A stretch of 64,000 nt of DNA from Colletes latitarsis (Eukaryota; Arthropoda; Insecta; Hymenoptera; Colletidae). The translations under genes were made by a program, and so were the position numbers. The stretch is taken from NCBI RefSeq assembly GCF_051014445.1, contig NW_027488370.1, positions 6,758,001-6,822,000 on the forward strand, given 5' to 3'. Below the pieces are notes generated by a model. The model was not told where the DNA came from. It worked only from the letters and a program-made list of their open reading frames with translations, and did not search any database. This document shows positions 47,801 to 62,900 of the stretch, one piece after another. The first letter of the stretch is position 1, and every line of letters starts with the position of its first letter.

Positions 47801-50800
47801 CTTGTTGACCAGATCCTGGCCTTTTCCTGGCTTTGACCACGTAGTAATGTGGTATCACACTGAAACAGTCAATTAAACCTGGTTGCGATTAATATTTTAG
47901 AGGATAACGCCGGTTATGTCAGGGTTAAGTCTGGTATGTGCCCTCATCTGGCTCGTACTTTCGCATTTTTCGCATACATATAGGCAAGATCCTGGCCTTT
48001 TTCTGGTTTGGATCACGTAGTAATGCGGTACCACACCGAAACAGTCAATTAAACCTGGTCGCGATGAATATTTTAGAGGATAACGCCGGTTATGTCTGGG
48101 TTAGGTCTGGTATTTGCCCTCACCTGGCTCGTACTTTCGCATCTTTCGCATACTTGTTGGCCAGATCCTGGGCTTTTTCAGGTTTGTATCACGTAGTAAT
48201 GTGGTACCACACTGAAACAGTCAATAGTAGCTGCTTCCGAATAGTATTTTAGAGGATAATGCTGGTTACGTCTGGGTTAGGTCTGGTATTTGCAATCATC
48301 TGGCACATACTTTCGCATTTTTCGCTTACTTGTTGGCCAGATCCTGGCCTCTTTCTGGCTTGGACCACGTAGTAATGAGGTACCACACTGAAACAGTCAA
48401 TTAAACCTGGTTCCGAATAATATTTTAGAGGATAACGCTGGTTATGTCTGGGTTAGTTCTGGTATTTGCAATCATCTGGCTCATACTTTCGCAATTTTCG
48501 CATACTTGTTGGCAAGATCCTGGGTTTTTTTTGGTTTGGATCACGTAGTAATGTGGTACCACACTGAAACAGTCAATTAAACCTGGTTCCGATTAATATT
48601 TTAGAGGATAACGCCTGTTATGTCTGGGTTAGGTCTGGTATTTGCCCTCACCTGGCTCGTACTTTCGCATCTTTCGCATACTTGTTGGCCAGATCCTGGC
48701 CTTTTCCTGGTTTGGATCACGTAGTAATGCGGTACCACACTGAAACAGTCAATCAAACCTGGTTCCGGTTAGTATTTTAGAGGATAACGCCGGTTATGTC
48801 TAGGTTAGGTCTGGTATGTGCCCTCATCTGGCTCGTACTTTCGCATTTTTCGCAAACTTGTTGTCCAGATCCTGGCCTTTTTCTGGATTGGATCACGTCG
48901 TAATGCGGTACCACACCGAAACAGTCAAGTAAGCCTGGTTGCGATTAATATTTTAGAGGATAACGCCGGTTATGTCTCGGTTAGGTCAGGGATTTGCCCT
49001 CATCTGGCTCGTACTTTCGCATTTATCGCATACTTGTTTGCCAGATCCTGGCCTTTTTCTGGCTTGTATCACGTAGTAATTTGGTACCACACTGAAACAG
49101 TCATTCAAACCTGGTTCCGATTAATTTTTTAGAGGATAACGCCGGTTATGGCTGGGTTCGGTCTGGGATTTGCCGTCATCTTGCTCGTGCTTTCGAATTT
49201 TTCGCATACTTGTTGGTCAGATCCTGGGTTTTTTCTGGTTTGGATCCCGTCGTAATGTGGTTCCACACCGAAGCAGTCAATTAAACCTGGTTGCGATTAA
49301 TATTTTAGACGACAACGCCGGTTATGGCTCGGTTAGGTCAGGGATTTGCCCTCATCTGGCTCGTACTTTCGCATTTTTCGCATACTTGTTGGCCAGATCC
49401 TGGCCTTTTTCTGGCTTGGACCACGTAGTAATGTGGTATCACACTGAAACAGTCAATTAAACCTGGTTGCGATTAATATTTTAGAGGATAACGCCGGTTA
49501 TCTCTCGGTTAGGTCTGGGATTTGTCCTCATCTGGCTCATACTTTCGCATTTCTCGCTTACTTGTTGGCAAGATCCTCGGCTTTTTTTGGTTTGGATCAC
49601 GTAGTAATGTGGTACCACACTGAAACAGTCAATTAAACCTGGTTCCGATTAATATTTTAGAGGATAACGCTGGTTATGTCTGGGTTAGTTCTGGTATTTG
49701 CAATCATCTGGCTCATACTTTTGCAATTTTCGCGTACTTGTTGGCCAGATCTTGGGTTTTTTGTGGTTTGGATCCCGTCGTAATCTGGTTCCACACCGAA
49801 GCAGTCAATCGAACCTGGTTCGGATGAATATTTTGGAGGATGACGCTAGTTATGTTTGGGTTAGTTCTGGTATTTGCAATCATCTGGCTCGTACTTTCGC
49901 ATTTTTCGCATACTTGTTGGCAAGATTCTGGGCTTTTTTTAGTTTGGATCACGTAGTAATGTGGTACCACACTGAAACAGTCAATTAAACCTGGTTCCGA
50001 TTAATATTTTAGAGGATAACGCCGGTTATGTCAGGGTTAGGTCTGGTATTTGCCCTCATCTTGCTCGTGCTTTCGTATTTTTCGCATACTTGTTGGTCAG
50101 ATCCTGGGTTTTTTCTGGTTTGGATCCCGTCGTAATGTGGTTCCACACCGAAGCAGTCAATTAAACCTGGTTGCGATTAATATTTTAGACGCCAACGCCG
50201 GTTATGGCTCGGTTAGGTCAGGGATTTGCCCTCATCTGGCTCGTACGTTCGCATTTTTCGCTTACTTGTTGGCCAGATCCTGGCCTTTTTCTGGCTTGGA
50301 CCACGTAGTAATGAGGTACCACACTGAAACAGTCGATAAAACCTGGTACCGATTAATATTTTAGAGGATAACGCTGGTTATGTCTGGGTTAGGTCTGGTA
50401 TTTGCAACCATCTGGCTCATACTTTCGCGTTTTTCGCATACTTGTTGACCAGATCCTGGCCTTTTTCTGGCTAGGACCACGTAGTAATGTGGTGTCACAC
50501 TGAAACAGTCAATTAAACCTGTTTGCGATTAATATTTTAGAGGACAACGCCGGTTATGTCTGGGTTAGTTCTGGTATTTGCAATCATCTGGCTCATACTT
50601 TTGCAATTTTCGCGTACTTGTTGGCCAGATCTTGGGTTTTTTGTGGTTTGGATCCCGTCGTAATCTGGTTCCACACCGAAGCAGTCAATCGAACCTGGTT
50701 CGGATGAATATTTTGGAGGATGACGCTAGTTATGTTTGGGTTAGTTCTGGTATTTGCAATCATCTGGCTCGTACTTTCGCATTTTTCGCATACTTGTTGG

Positions 50801-51859
50801 CAAGATTCTGGGCTTTTTTTAGTTTGGATCACGTAGTAATGTGGTACCACACTGAAACAGTCAATTAAACCTGGTTCCGATTAATATTTTAGAGGATAAC
50901 GCCGGTTATGTCTGGGTTAGGTCTGGTATTTGCCCTCATCTTGCTCGTGCTTTCGTATTTTTCGCATACTTGTAGGTCAGATCCTGGGTTTTTTCTGGTT
51001 TGGATCCCGTCGTAATGTGGTTCCACACCGAAGCAGTCAATTAAACCTGGTTGCGATTAATATTTTAGACGCCAACGCCGGTTATGGCTCGGTTAGGTCA
51101 GGGATTTGCCCTCATCTGGCTCGTACGTTCGCATTTTTCGCTTACTTGTTGGCCAGATCCTGGCCTTTTTCTGGCTTGGACCACGTAGTAATGAGGTACC
51201 ACACTGAAACAGTCGATAAAACCTGGTACCGATTAATATTTTAGAGGATAACGCTGGTTATGTCTGGGTTAGGTCTGGTATTTGCAACCATCTGGCTCAT
51301 ACTTTCGCGTTTTTCGCATACTTGTTGACCAGATCCTGGCCTTTTTCTGGCTAGGACCACGTAGTAATGTGGTGTCACACTGAAACAGTCAATTAAACCT
51401 GTTTGCGATTAATATTTTAGAGGACAACGCCGGTTATGTCACGGGTAGGTCTGGGATTTGCCGTCTTCTGGCTCGTATTTTCGCATTTTTCGCATACTTG
51501 TTGGCCAGATCCTGGCCTTTTTCTGGCTTGGACCACGTTGTAATGTGGTACCACACTGAAACAGTCAATAGAATCTAGTTCCGATTAATATTTTAGAGGA
51601 TAACGCCGGTTATGGCTGGGTTAGGTCTGGGATTTGCCGTCATCTGGCTCGTATATTCGTTTTTTTCGCATACTTGTTGACCAGATCCTGGCCTTTTCCT
51701 GGCTTTGACCACGTAGTAATGTGGTATCACACTGAAACAGTCAATTAATCCTGGTTGCGATTAATATTTTAGAGGATAACGCCGGTTATGTCTGGGTTAG
51801 GTCTGGTATGTGCCCTCATCTGGCTCGTACTTTCGCATTTTTCGCATACATATAGGCAA
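44820..51859. repeat. 7-kb higher-order duplication, left copy (offset 12,141)
   Basis: Nearly identical to 56,961-64,000. The offset equals 69 monomers minus 3 bp, and the minus 3 traces to a 3-bp deletion in the intervening sequence at 53,036 (GTCTAATTTG for GTCTGGGATTTG). Private variants such as CAATAGTAGCTGCTTCC and the one-base deletion AATAAAACTGG (47,346) are shared. Confidence 0.88.
49675..51434. repeat. Tandem duplication of an 880-bp five-monomer unit
   Basis: Two adjacent copies of five monomers (period 880). Each runs from the TACTTTTGCAATTTTCGCG variant through GACGCCAACGCC to GAGGACAACGCC. The second differs by TGTAGGTCAG for TGTTGGTCAG. The whole pair recurs at 61,816-63,575. 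Confidence 0.85.
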
Positions 51860-53893
51860 GATCCTGGCCTTTTTCTGGCTTGGACCACGTAGTAATGAGG
51901 TACCACACTGAACCAGTCAATTAAACCTGGTTCCGATTAATATTTTAGAGGATAACGCTGGTTATGTCTGGGTTAGTTCTGGTATTTGCAATCATCTGGC
52001 TCATACTTTCGCAATTTTCGCACACTTGTTGGCAAGATTCTGGGCTTTTTTTAGTTTGGATCACGTAGTAATGAGGTACCACACTGAAACAGTCAATAAA
52101 ACCTGGTTCCGATTAATATTTTAGAGGATAACGCCGGTTATGTCTGGGTTAGGTCTGGTATTTGCCCTCATCTGGTTCGTACTTTCGCATTTTTCGCATA
52201 CATGTAGGCAAGATCCTGGCCTTTTTCTGGTTTGGATCACGTAGTAATGCGGTACCACACCGAAACAGTCAATTAAACCTGGTAGCGATTAATATTTTAG
52301 AGGATAACGCCGGTTATGTCTCGGTTAGGTCTGGGATTTGCCCTCATCTGGCCCGTACTTTCGCATTTTTCGCATACTTGTTGGCCAGATCCTGGCGTTT
52401 TTCTGGTTTGGATCACGTAGTAATTTGGTACCACACTGAAACAGTCAATAGAATCTAGTTCCGATTAATATTTTAGAGGATAACGCCGGTTATGTCTGGG
52501 TTATGTCTGGTATTTGCCCTCATCTGGCTCGTACTTTCGCATTTTTCGCATACATGTAGGCAAGATCCTGGCCTTTTTCTGGTTTGGATCACGTAGTAAT
52601 GCGGTACCACACCGAAACAGTCAATTAAACCTGGTAGCGATTAATATTTTAGAGGGTAACGCCGGTTATGTCTCGGTTAGGTCTGGGATTTGCCCTCATC
52701 TGGCCCGTACTTTCGCATTTTTCGCATACTTCTTGGCCAGATCCAGGGTTTTTTCAGGTTTGGATCCCGTAGTAATGTGGTTCCACAACGAAACACTCAA
52801 TTAAACCTGGTCGCGATGAATATTTTAGAGGATAACGCCGGTTATGTCTGGGTTAGGTCTGGTATTAGCCCTCATCTGGCTCGTACTTTCGCATTGTTCG
52901 CATACTTGTTGGACAGATCCTGGCCTATTTTTGGTTTGGATCACGTAGTAATGCGGTACCATACCGAAACAGTCAAGTAAACCTGCTTACGATTAATATT
53001 TTAGAGGATAACGCCGGTTATGTCTCGGTTAGGTCTAATTTGCCGTCATCTGGCTCGTATTTACGCTTTTTTCGCATACTTGTTGACCAGATCCTGGCCT
53101 TTTCCTGGCTGTGACCACGTAGTAATATGGTATCACACTGAAACAGACAATTAAACCTGGTTGCGATTAATATTTTAGAGGATAACGCCGGTTATGTCTG
53201 GGTTAGGTCTGGTATGTGCCCTCATCTGGCTCGTACTTTCGCATTTTTCGCAAACTTGTTGGCCAGATCCAGGCTTTTCTCTGGATTGGATCACGTGGTA
53301 ATGCGGTACCACACCGAAACAGTCAAGTAAACCTGGTTGCGATTAATATTTTAGAGGATAACGCCGGTTATCTCTCGGTTAGGTCTGGGATTTGTCCTCA
53401 TCTGGCTCATACTTTCGCATTTCTCGCGTACTTGTTGGCCAGATCCTGGGCTTTTTCTGGTTTGGATCACGGTGTAGTGTGGTACCACACTGAAACAGTC
53501 AATAAAAGCTGGTTCCGATTAGTATTTTAGAGGATAACTCTGGTTATGTCTGGGTTAGTTCTGGTATTTGCAATTATCTGGCTCATACTATCGCGATTTT
53601 CGCATACTTCTTGGCCAGATCCAGGGTTTTTTCAGGTTTGGATCCCGTAGTAATGTGGTTCCACACCGAAACAGTCAATTAAACCTGGTCGCGATGAATA
53701 TTTTAGAGGATAACGCCGGTTATGTCTGGGTTAGGTCTGGTATTTGCCCTCATCTGGCTCGTACTTTCGCATTTTTCGCATACTTGTTGGGCAGATCTTG
53801 GCCTATTTTTGGTTTGGATCACGTAGTAATGCGGTACCACACCGAAACAGTCAAGTAAACCTGCTTACGATTAATATTTTAGAGGATAACGCC
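51420..53893. repeat. Partial third copy of the 45-48 kb block (offset 6157-6159)
   Basis: Matches 45,261-47,735 at 35 monomers minus 1-3 bp, then diverges at GCCGGTTACGTC. Small indels (3-bp deletion at 53,036; GCTGG versus CTGG at 53,508) distinguish the copies and give a relative order of events. Confidence 0.8.
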
Positions 53894-56004
53894 GGTTACG
53901 TCTGGGTTAGATCTGGTATTTGCAATCATCTGGCACATACTTTCGCATTTTTCGCTTACTTGTTGGCCAGATCCTGGCCTCTTTCTGGCTTGGACCACGT
54001 AGTAATGCGGTACCACACTGAAACAGTCAATCAAACCTGGTTCCGGTTAGTATTTTAGAGGATAACGCCGGTTATGTCTAGGTTAGGTCTGGTATGTGCC
54101 CTCATCTGGCTCGTACTTTCGCATTTTTCGCAAACTTGTTGTCCAGATCCTGGCCCTTTTCTGGATTGGATCACGTCGTAATGCGGTACCACACCGAAAC
54201 AGTCAAGTAAGCCTGGTTGCGATTAATATTTTAGAGGATAACGCCGGTTATCTCTCGGTTAGGTCTGGGATTTGTCCTCATCTGGCTCATACTTTCGCAT
54301 TTCTCGCGTACTTGTTGGCCAGATCCTGGGCTTTTTCTGGTTTGGATCACGTTGTAATGTGGTACCACACTGAAACAGTCAATAAAAGCTGGCTCCGATT
54401 AGGATTTTAGAGGATAACGCTGGTTATGTCTTGGTTAGTTCTGGTATTTGCAATTATCTGGCTCATACTATCGCGTTTTTCGCATACTTCTTGGCCAGAT
54501 CCAGGGTTTTTTCAGGTTTGGATCCCGTAGTAATGTGGTTCCACACCGAAACAGTCAATTAAACCTGGTCGCGATGAATATTTTAGAGGATAACGCCGGT
54601 TATGTCTGGGTTAGGTCTGGTATTTGCCCTCATCTGGCTTGTACTTTCGCATTTCTCGCTTACTTGTTGGCAAGTTCCTCGGCTTTTTTTGGTTTGGATC
54701 TCGTAGTAATGTGGTACCACACTGAAACAGTCAATTAAACCTGGTTCCGATTAATATTTTAGAGGATAACGCTGGTTATGTCTGGGTTAGTTCTGGTATT
54801 TGCAATCATCTGGCTCATACTTTTGCAATTTTCGCGTACTTGTTGGCCAGATCTTGGGTTTTTTGTGGTTTGGATCCCGTCGTAATCTGGTTCCACACCG
54901 AAGCAGTCAATCGAACCTGGTTCGGATGAATATTTTGGAGGATGACGCTGGTTATGTTTGGGTTAGTTCTGGTATTTGCAATCATGTGGCTCGTACTTTC
55001 GCATTTTTCGCATACTTGCTTGCAAGATTCTGGGCTTTTTTTAGTTTGGATCACGTAGTAATGTGGTACCACACTGAAACAGTCAATTAAACCTGGTTCC
55101 GATTAATATTTTAGAGGATAACGCCGGTTATGTCTGGGTTAGGTCTGGTATTTGCCCTCATCTGGTTCGTACTTTCGCATTTTTCGCATACTTGTTGGCC
55201 AGATCCTGGCGTTTTTCTGGTTTGGATCACGTAGTAATGCGGTTCCACACGGGAACAGTCAATTAAACCTGGTTCCGATTAATATTTTAGGAGATAACGC
55301 TGGTTATATCTGGGTTAGTTCTGGTATTTGCAATCGTCTGGCTCATACTTTCGCAATTTTCGCGTACTTGTTGGCCAGATCTTGGGTTTTTTGTGGTTTG
55401 GATCCCGTCGTAATGTGGTTCCACACCGAAGCAGTCAATTATACCTGGTTGCTATGAATATTTTGGAGGATAACCCTGGTTATGATTGGGTTAGTTCTGG
55501 TATTTGCAATCATCTGGCTCGTACTTTCGCATTTTTCGCATACTTGTTGGCAAGATCCTGAGCTTTTTTTGGTTTGGATCACGTAGTAATGTGGTACCAC
55601 ACTGAAACAATCAATTAAACCTGGTTCCGATTAATATTTTAGAGGATAACGCCGGTTATGTCTGGGTTAGGTCTGGTATTTGCCCTCATCTGGTTCGTAC
55701 TTTCGCATTTTTCGCATACTTGTTGGCCAGATCCTGGCCTTTTTCTGGCTTGGACCACGTAGTAATGTGGTATCACACTGAGACAGTCAATTAAACCTGG
55801 TTCTGATTAATATTTTAGAGGATAACGCCTGTTCTGTCTTGGTTAGGTCTGGTATTTGCCCTCATCTGGCTCGTACCTTCGCGATTTTCGCATACTTGTT
55901 GGCCAGATCCTGGGTTTTTTCTGGTTTGGATCCCGTAGTAATGAAGTTCCACACCGAAACAGTCAATTAAACCTGGTTGCGATTAATATTTTAGAGGATA
56001 ACGC

Positions 56005-56860
56005 CGGTTATGACTCGGGTAGTTCTGGGAGTTGCCGACATCTGGCTCGTATTTTCGCATTTCTCGCTTACTTGTTGGCAATATCCTGGCCTTTTTCTGG
56101 CTTGGATCACGTAGTAATGTGGATCCACACCGAAACAGTCAATTAAACCTGGTTGCGATTAATATTTTAGAGGATAACGCCGGTTATGTCTCGGGTAGTT
56201 CTGCGATTTGCCGTCATCTGGCTGGTATTTTCGCATTTTTCGCATACTTGTTGGCCAGATCCTGGGTTTTTTCTGGTTTGGATCCCGTAGTAGCGAGGTT
56301 CCACACCGAAACAGTCAATTCAACGCGGTTGCGGCTAATATTTTAGGGGATAACGCCGGTTATGTCTCGATTAGGTCGGGGATTTGCCCTCATCTGTGTC
56401 GTGCTTTCGTAATTTTCGCGAACTTGTTGGCCAGATCTTGGGTTTTTTGTGGTCTGGATCCCGTCGTAATGTGGTTCCACACGGATGGAGTCAATTAAAC
56501 CTGGTTGCGATTAATATTTTGGAGGATAACGCTGGTTATGTTTGGGTTAGTTCTGGTATTTGCAATCATCTGGCTCGTACTTTCGCATTTTTCGCATACT
56601 TGTTGGCAAGATCCTGAGCTTTTTTTGGTTTGGATCCCGTAGTAATGAAGTTCCACACCGAAACAGTCAATTAAACCTGCTTGCGATTAATATTTTAGAG
56701 GATAACGCCGGTTATGACTCGGGTAGTTCTGGGAGTTGCCGACATCTGGCTCGTATTTTCGCATTTCTCGCTTACTTGTTGGCAATATCCTGGCCTTTTT
56801 CTGGCTTGGATCACGTAGTAATGTGGATCCACACCGAAACAGTCAATTAAACCTGGTAGC
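56005..56860. repeat. Local four-monomer duplication (period 704)
   Basis: The unusual monomer GCCGGTTATGACTCGGGTAG with GGGAGTTGCCGACATC occurs at about 56,005 and again at about 56,709, four monomers apart. It lies in the most diverged part of the B array. Confidence 0.75.
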
Positions 56861-56960
56861 GATTAATATTTTAGAGGATAACGCCGGTTATGTCTCGGTT
56901 AGGTCTGGGATTTGCCCTCATCTGGCCCGTACTTTCGCATTTTTCGCATACTTGTTGGAC

Positions 56961-59900
56961 AGATCCTGGCCTTTTTCTGGCTTGGACCACGTAGTAATGT
57001 GGTATCACACTGAAACAGTCAATTAAACCTGGCTCCGATTAATATTTTAGAGGATAACGCCGGTTATGGCTGGGTTAGGTCTGGTATTTGCCCTCATCTG
57101 GCTCGTACCTTCGCATTTTTCGCTTACTTCTTGGCCAGATCCTGGCCTTTTTCTGGCTTGGACCACGTAGTAATGAGGTACCACACTGAAACAGTCGATA
57201 AAACCTGGTACCGATTAATATTTTAGAGGATAACGCTGGTTATGTCTGGGTTAGGTCTGGTATTTGCAACCATCTGGCTCATACTTTCGCGTTTTTCGCA
57301 TACTTGTTGACCAGATCCTGGCCTTTTTCTGGCTAGGACCACGTAGTAATGTGGTGTCACACTGAAACAGTCAATTAAACCTGTTTGCGATTAATATTTT
57401 AGAGGACAACGCCGGTTATGTCACGGGTAGGTCTGGGATTTGCCGTCTTCTGGCTCGTATTTTCGCATTTTTCGCATACTTGTTGGCCAGATCCTGGCCT
57501 TTTTCTGGCTTGGACCACGTTGTAATGTGGTACCACACTGAAACAGTCAATAGAATCTAGTTCCGATTAATATTTTAGAGGATAACGCCGGTTATGGCTG
57601 GGTTAGGTCTGGGATTTGCCGTCATCTGGCTCGTATTTTCGTTTTTTTCGCATACTTGTTGACCAGATCCTGGCCTTTTCCTGGCTTTGACCACGTAGTA
57701 ATGTGGTATCACACTGAAACAGTCAATTAAACCTGGTTGCGATTAATATTTTAGAGGATAACGCCGGTTATGTCTGGGTTAGGTCTGGTATGTGCCCTCA
57801 TCTGGCTCGTACTTTCGCATTTTTCGCATACATATAGGCAAGATCCTGGCCTTTTTCTGGCTTGGACCACGTAGTAATGAGGTACCACACTGAACCAGTC
57901 AATTAAACCTGGTTCCGATTAATATTTTAGAGGATAACGCTGGTTATGTCTGGGTTAGTTCTGGTATTTGCAATCATCTGGCTCATACTTTCGCAATTTT
58001 CGCACACTTGTTGACAAGATTCTGGGCTTTTTTTAGTTTGGATCACGTAGTAATGTGGTACCACACTGAAACAGTCAATAAAACCTGGTTCCGATTAATA
58101 TTTTAGAGGATAACGCCGGTTATGTCTGGGTTAGGTCTGGTATATGCCCTCATCTGGCTCGTACTTTCGCATTTTTCGCATACATATAGGCAAGATCCTG
58201 GCCTTTTTCTGGTTTGGATCACGTAGTAATGCGGTACCACACCGAAACAGTCAATTAAACCTGGTAGCGATTAATATTTTAGAGGATAACGCCGGTTATG
58301 TCTCGGTTAGGTCTGGGATTTGCCCTCATCTGGCCCGTACTTTCGCATTTTTCGCATACTTGTTGGACAGATCCTGGCGTTTTTCTGGTTTGGATCACGT
58401 AGTAATTTGGTACCACACTGAAACAGTCAATAGAATCTAGTTCCGATTAATATTTTAGAGGATAACGCCGGTTATGTCTGGGTTATGTCTGGTATTTGCC
58501 CTCATCTGGCTCGTACTTTCGCATTTTTCGCATACATGTAGGCAAGATCCTGGCCTTTTTCTGGTTTGGATCACGTAGTAATGCGGTACCACACCGAAAC
58601 AGTCAATTAAACCTGGTAGCGATTAATATTTTAGAGGGTAACGCCGGTTATGTCTCGGTTAGGTCTGGGATTTGCCCTCATCTGGCCCGTACTTTCGCAT
58701 TTTTCGCATACTTCTTGGCCATATCCAGGGTTTTTTCAGGTTTGGATCCCGTAGTAATGTGGTTCCACACCGAAACACTCAATTAAACCTGGTCGCGATG
58801 AATATTTTAGAGGATAACGCCGGTTATGTCTGGGTTAGGTCTGGTATTAGCCCTCATCTGGCTCGTACTTTCGCATTGTTCGCATACTTGTTGGACAGAT
58901 CCTGGCCTATTTTTGGTTTGGATCACGTAGTAATGCGGTACCATACCGAAACAGTCAAGTAAACCTGCTTACGATTAATATTTTAGAGGATAACGCCGGT
59001 TATGAATCGGTTAGGTCTGGGATTTGCCGTCATCTGGCTCGTATTTACGCTTTTTCCGCATACTTGTTGACCAGATCCTGGCCTTTTCCTGGCTGTGACC
59101 ACGTAGTAATATGGTATCACACTGAAACAGACAATTAAACCTGGTTGCGATTAATATTTTAGAGGATAACGCCGGTTATGTCTGGGTTAGGTCTGGTATG
59201 TGCCCTCATCTGGCTCGTACTTTCGCATTTTTCGCAAACTTGTTGGCCAGATCCAGGCTTTTCTCTGGATTGGATCACGTGGTAATGCGGTACCACACCG
59301 AAACAGTCAAGTAAACCTGGTTGCGATTAATATTTTAGAGGATAACGCCGGTTATCTCTCGGTTAGGTCTGGGATTTGTCCTCATCTGGCTCATACTTTC
59401 GCATTTCTCGCGTACTTGTTGGCCAGATCCTGGGCTTTTTCTGGTTTGGATCACGGTGTAGTGTGGTACCACACTGAAACAGTCAATAAAACTGGTTCCG
59501 ATTAGTATTTTAGAGGATAACTCTGGTTATGTCTGGGTTAGTTCTGGTATTTGCAATTATCTGGCTCATACTATCGCGATTTTCGCATACTTCTTGGCCA
59601 GATCCAGGGTTTTTTCAGGTTTGGATCCCGTAGTAATGTGGTTCCACACCGAAACAGTCAATTAAACCTGGTCGCGATGAATATTTTAGAGGATAACGCC
59701 GGTTATGTCTGGGTTAGGTCTGGTATTTGCCCTCATCTGGCTCGTACTTTCGCATTTTTCGCATACTTGTTGGGCAGATCTTGGCCTATTTTTGGTTTGG
59801 ATCACGTAGTAATGAGGTACCACACCGAAACAGTCAAGTAAACCTGCTTACGATTAATATTTTAGAGGATAACGCCGGTTATGTCTCGGTTAGGTCTGGG

Positions 59901-62900
59901 ATTTGCCGTCGTCTGGCTCGTATTTTCGTTTTTTTCGCATACTTGTTGACCAGATCCTGGCCTTTTCCTGGCTTTGACCACGTAGTAATGTGGTATCACA
60001 CTGAAACAGTCAATTAAACCTGGTTGCGATTAATATTTTAGAGGATAACGCCGGTTATGTCAGGGTTAAGTCTGGTATGTGCCCTCATCTGGCTCGTACT
60101 TTCGCATTTTTCGCATACATATAGGCAAGATCCTGGCCTTTTTCTGGTTTGGATCACGTAGTAATGCGGTACCACACCGAAACAGTCAATTAAACCTGGT
60201 CGCGATGAATATTTTAGAGGATAACGCCGGTTATGTCTGGGTTAGGTCTGGTATTTGCCCTCACCTGGCTCGTACTTTCGCATCTTTCGCATACTTGTTG
60301 GCCAGATCCTGGGCTTTTTCAGGTTTGTATCACGTAGTAATGTGGTACCACACTGAAACAGTCAATAGTAGCTGCTTCCGAATAGTATTTTAGAGGATAA
60401 TGCTGGTTACGTCTGGGTTAGGTCTGGTATTTGCAATCATCTGGCACATACTTTCGCATTTTTCGCTTACTTGTTGGCCAGATCCTGGCCTCTTTCTGGC
60501 TTGGACCACGTAGTAATGAGGTACCACACTGAAACAGTCAATTAAACCTGGTTCCGAATAATATTTTAGAGGATAACGCTGGTTATGTCTGGGTTAGTTC
60601 TGGTATTTGCAATCATCTGGCTCATACTTTCGCAATTTTCGCATACTTGTTGGCAAGATCCTGGGTTTTTTTTGGTTTGGATCACGTAGTAATGTGGTAC
60701 CACACTGAAACAGTCAATTAAACCTGGTTCCGATTAATATTTTAGAGGATAACGCCTGTTATGTCTGGGTTAGGTCTGGTATTTGCCCTCACCTGGCTCG
60801 TACTTTCGCATCTTTCGCATACTTGTTGGCCAGATCCTGGCCTTTTCCTGGTTTGGATCACGTAGTAATGCGGTACCACACTGAAACAGTCAATCAAACC
60901 TGGTTCCGGTTAGTATTTTAGAGGATAACGCCGGTTATGTCTAGGTTAGGTCTGGTATGTGCCCTCATCTGGCTCGTACTTTCGCATTTTTCGCAAACTT
61001 GTTGTCCAGATCCTGGCCTTTTTCTGGATTGGATCACGTCGTAATGCGGTACCACACCGAAACAGTCAAGTAAGCCTGGTTGCGATTAATATTTTAGAGG
61101 ATAACGCCGGTTATGTCTCGGTTAGGTCAGGGATTTGCCCTCATCTGGCTCGTACTTTCGCATTTATCGCATACTTGTTTGCCAGATCCTGGCCTTTTTC
61201 TGGCTTGTATCACGTAGTAATTTGGTACCACACTGAAACAGTCATTCAAACCTGGTTCCGATTAATTTTTTAGAGGATAACGCCGGTTATGGCTGGGTTC
61301 GGTCTGGGATTTGCCGTCATCTTGCTCGTGCTTTCGAATTTTTCGCATACTTGTTGGTCAGATCCTGGGTTTTTTCTGGTTTGGATCCCGTCGTAATGTG
61401 GTTCCACACCGAAGCAGTCAATTAAACCTGGTTGCGATTAATATTTTAGACGACAACGCCGGTTATGGCTCGGTTAGGTCAGGGATTTGCCCTCATCTGG
61501 CTCGTACTTTCGCATTTTTCGCATACTTGTTGGCCAGATCCTGGCCTTTTTCTGGCTTGGACCACGTAGTAATGTGGTATCACACTGAAACAGTCAATTA
61601 AACCTGGTTGCGATTAATATTTTAGAGGATAACGCCGGTTATCTCTCGGTTAGGTCTGGGATTTGTCCTCATCTGGCTCATACTTTCGCATTTCTCGCTT
61701 ACTTGTTGGCAAGATCCTCGGCTTTTTTTGGTTTGGATCACGTAGTAATGTGGTACCACACTGAAACAGTCAATTAAACCTGGTTCCGATTAATATTTTA
61801 GAGGATAACGCTGGTTATGTCTGGGTTAGTTCTGGTATTTGCAATCATCTGGCTCATACTTTTGCAATTTTCGCGTACTTGTTGGCCAGATCTTGGGTTT
61901 TTTGTGGTTTGGATCCCGTCGTAATCTGGTTCCACACCGAAGCAGTCAATCGAACCTGGTTCGGATGAATATTTTGGAGGATGACGCTAGTTATGTTTGG
62001 GTTAGTTCTGGTATTTGCAATCATCTGGCTCGTACTTTCGCATTTTTCGCATACTTGTTGGCAAGATTCTGGGCTTTTTTTAGTTTGGATCACGTAGTAA
62101 TGTGGTACCACACTGAAACAGTCAATTAAACCTGGTTCCGATTAATATTTTAGAGGATAACGCCGGTTATGTCAGGGTTAGGTCTGGTATTTGCCCTCAT
62201 CTTGCTCGTGCTTTCGTATTTTTCGCATACTTGTTGGTCAGATCCTGGGTTTTTTCTGGTTTGGATCCCGTCGTAATGTGGTTCCACACCGAAGCAGTCA
62301 ATTAAACCTGGTTGCGATTAATATTTTAGACGCCAACGCCGGTTATGGCTCGGTTAGGTCAGGGATTTGCCCTCATCTGGCTCGTACGTTCGCATTTTTC
62401 GCTTACTTGTTGGCCAGATCCTGGCCTTTTTCTGGCTTGGACCACGTAGTAATGAGGTACCACACTGAAACAGTCGATAAAACCTGGTACCGATTAATAT
62501 TTTAGAGGATAACGCTGGTTATGTCTGGGTTAGGTCTGGTATTTGCAACCATCTGGCTCATACTTTCGCGTTTTTCGCATACTTGTTGACCAGATCCTGG
62601 CCTTTTTCTGGCTAGGACCACGTAGTAATGTGGTGTCACACTGAAACAGTCAATTAAACCTGTTTGCGATTAATATTTTAGAGGACAACGCCGGTTATGT
62701 CTGGGTTAGTTCTGGTATTTGCAATCATCTGGCTCATACTTTTGCAATTTTCGCGTACTTGTTGGCCAGATCTTGGGTTTTTTGTGGTTTGGATCCCGTC
62801 GTAATCTGGTTCCACACCGAAGCAGTCAATCGAACCTGGTTCGGATGAATATTTTGGAGGATGACGCTAGTTATGTTTGGGTTAGTTCTGGTATTTGCAA

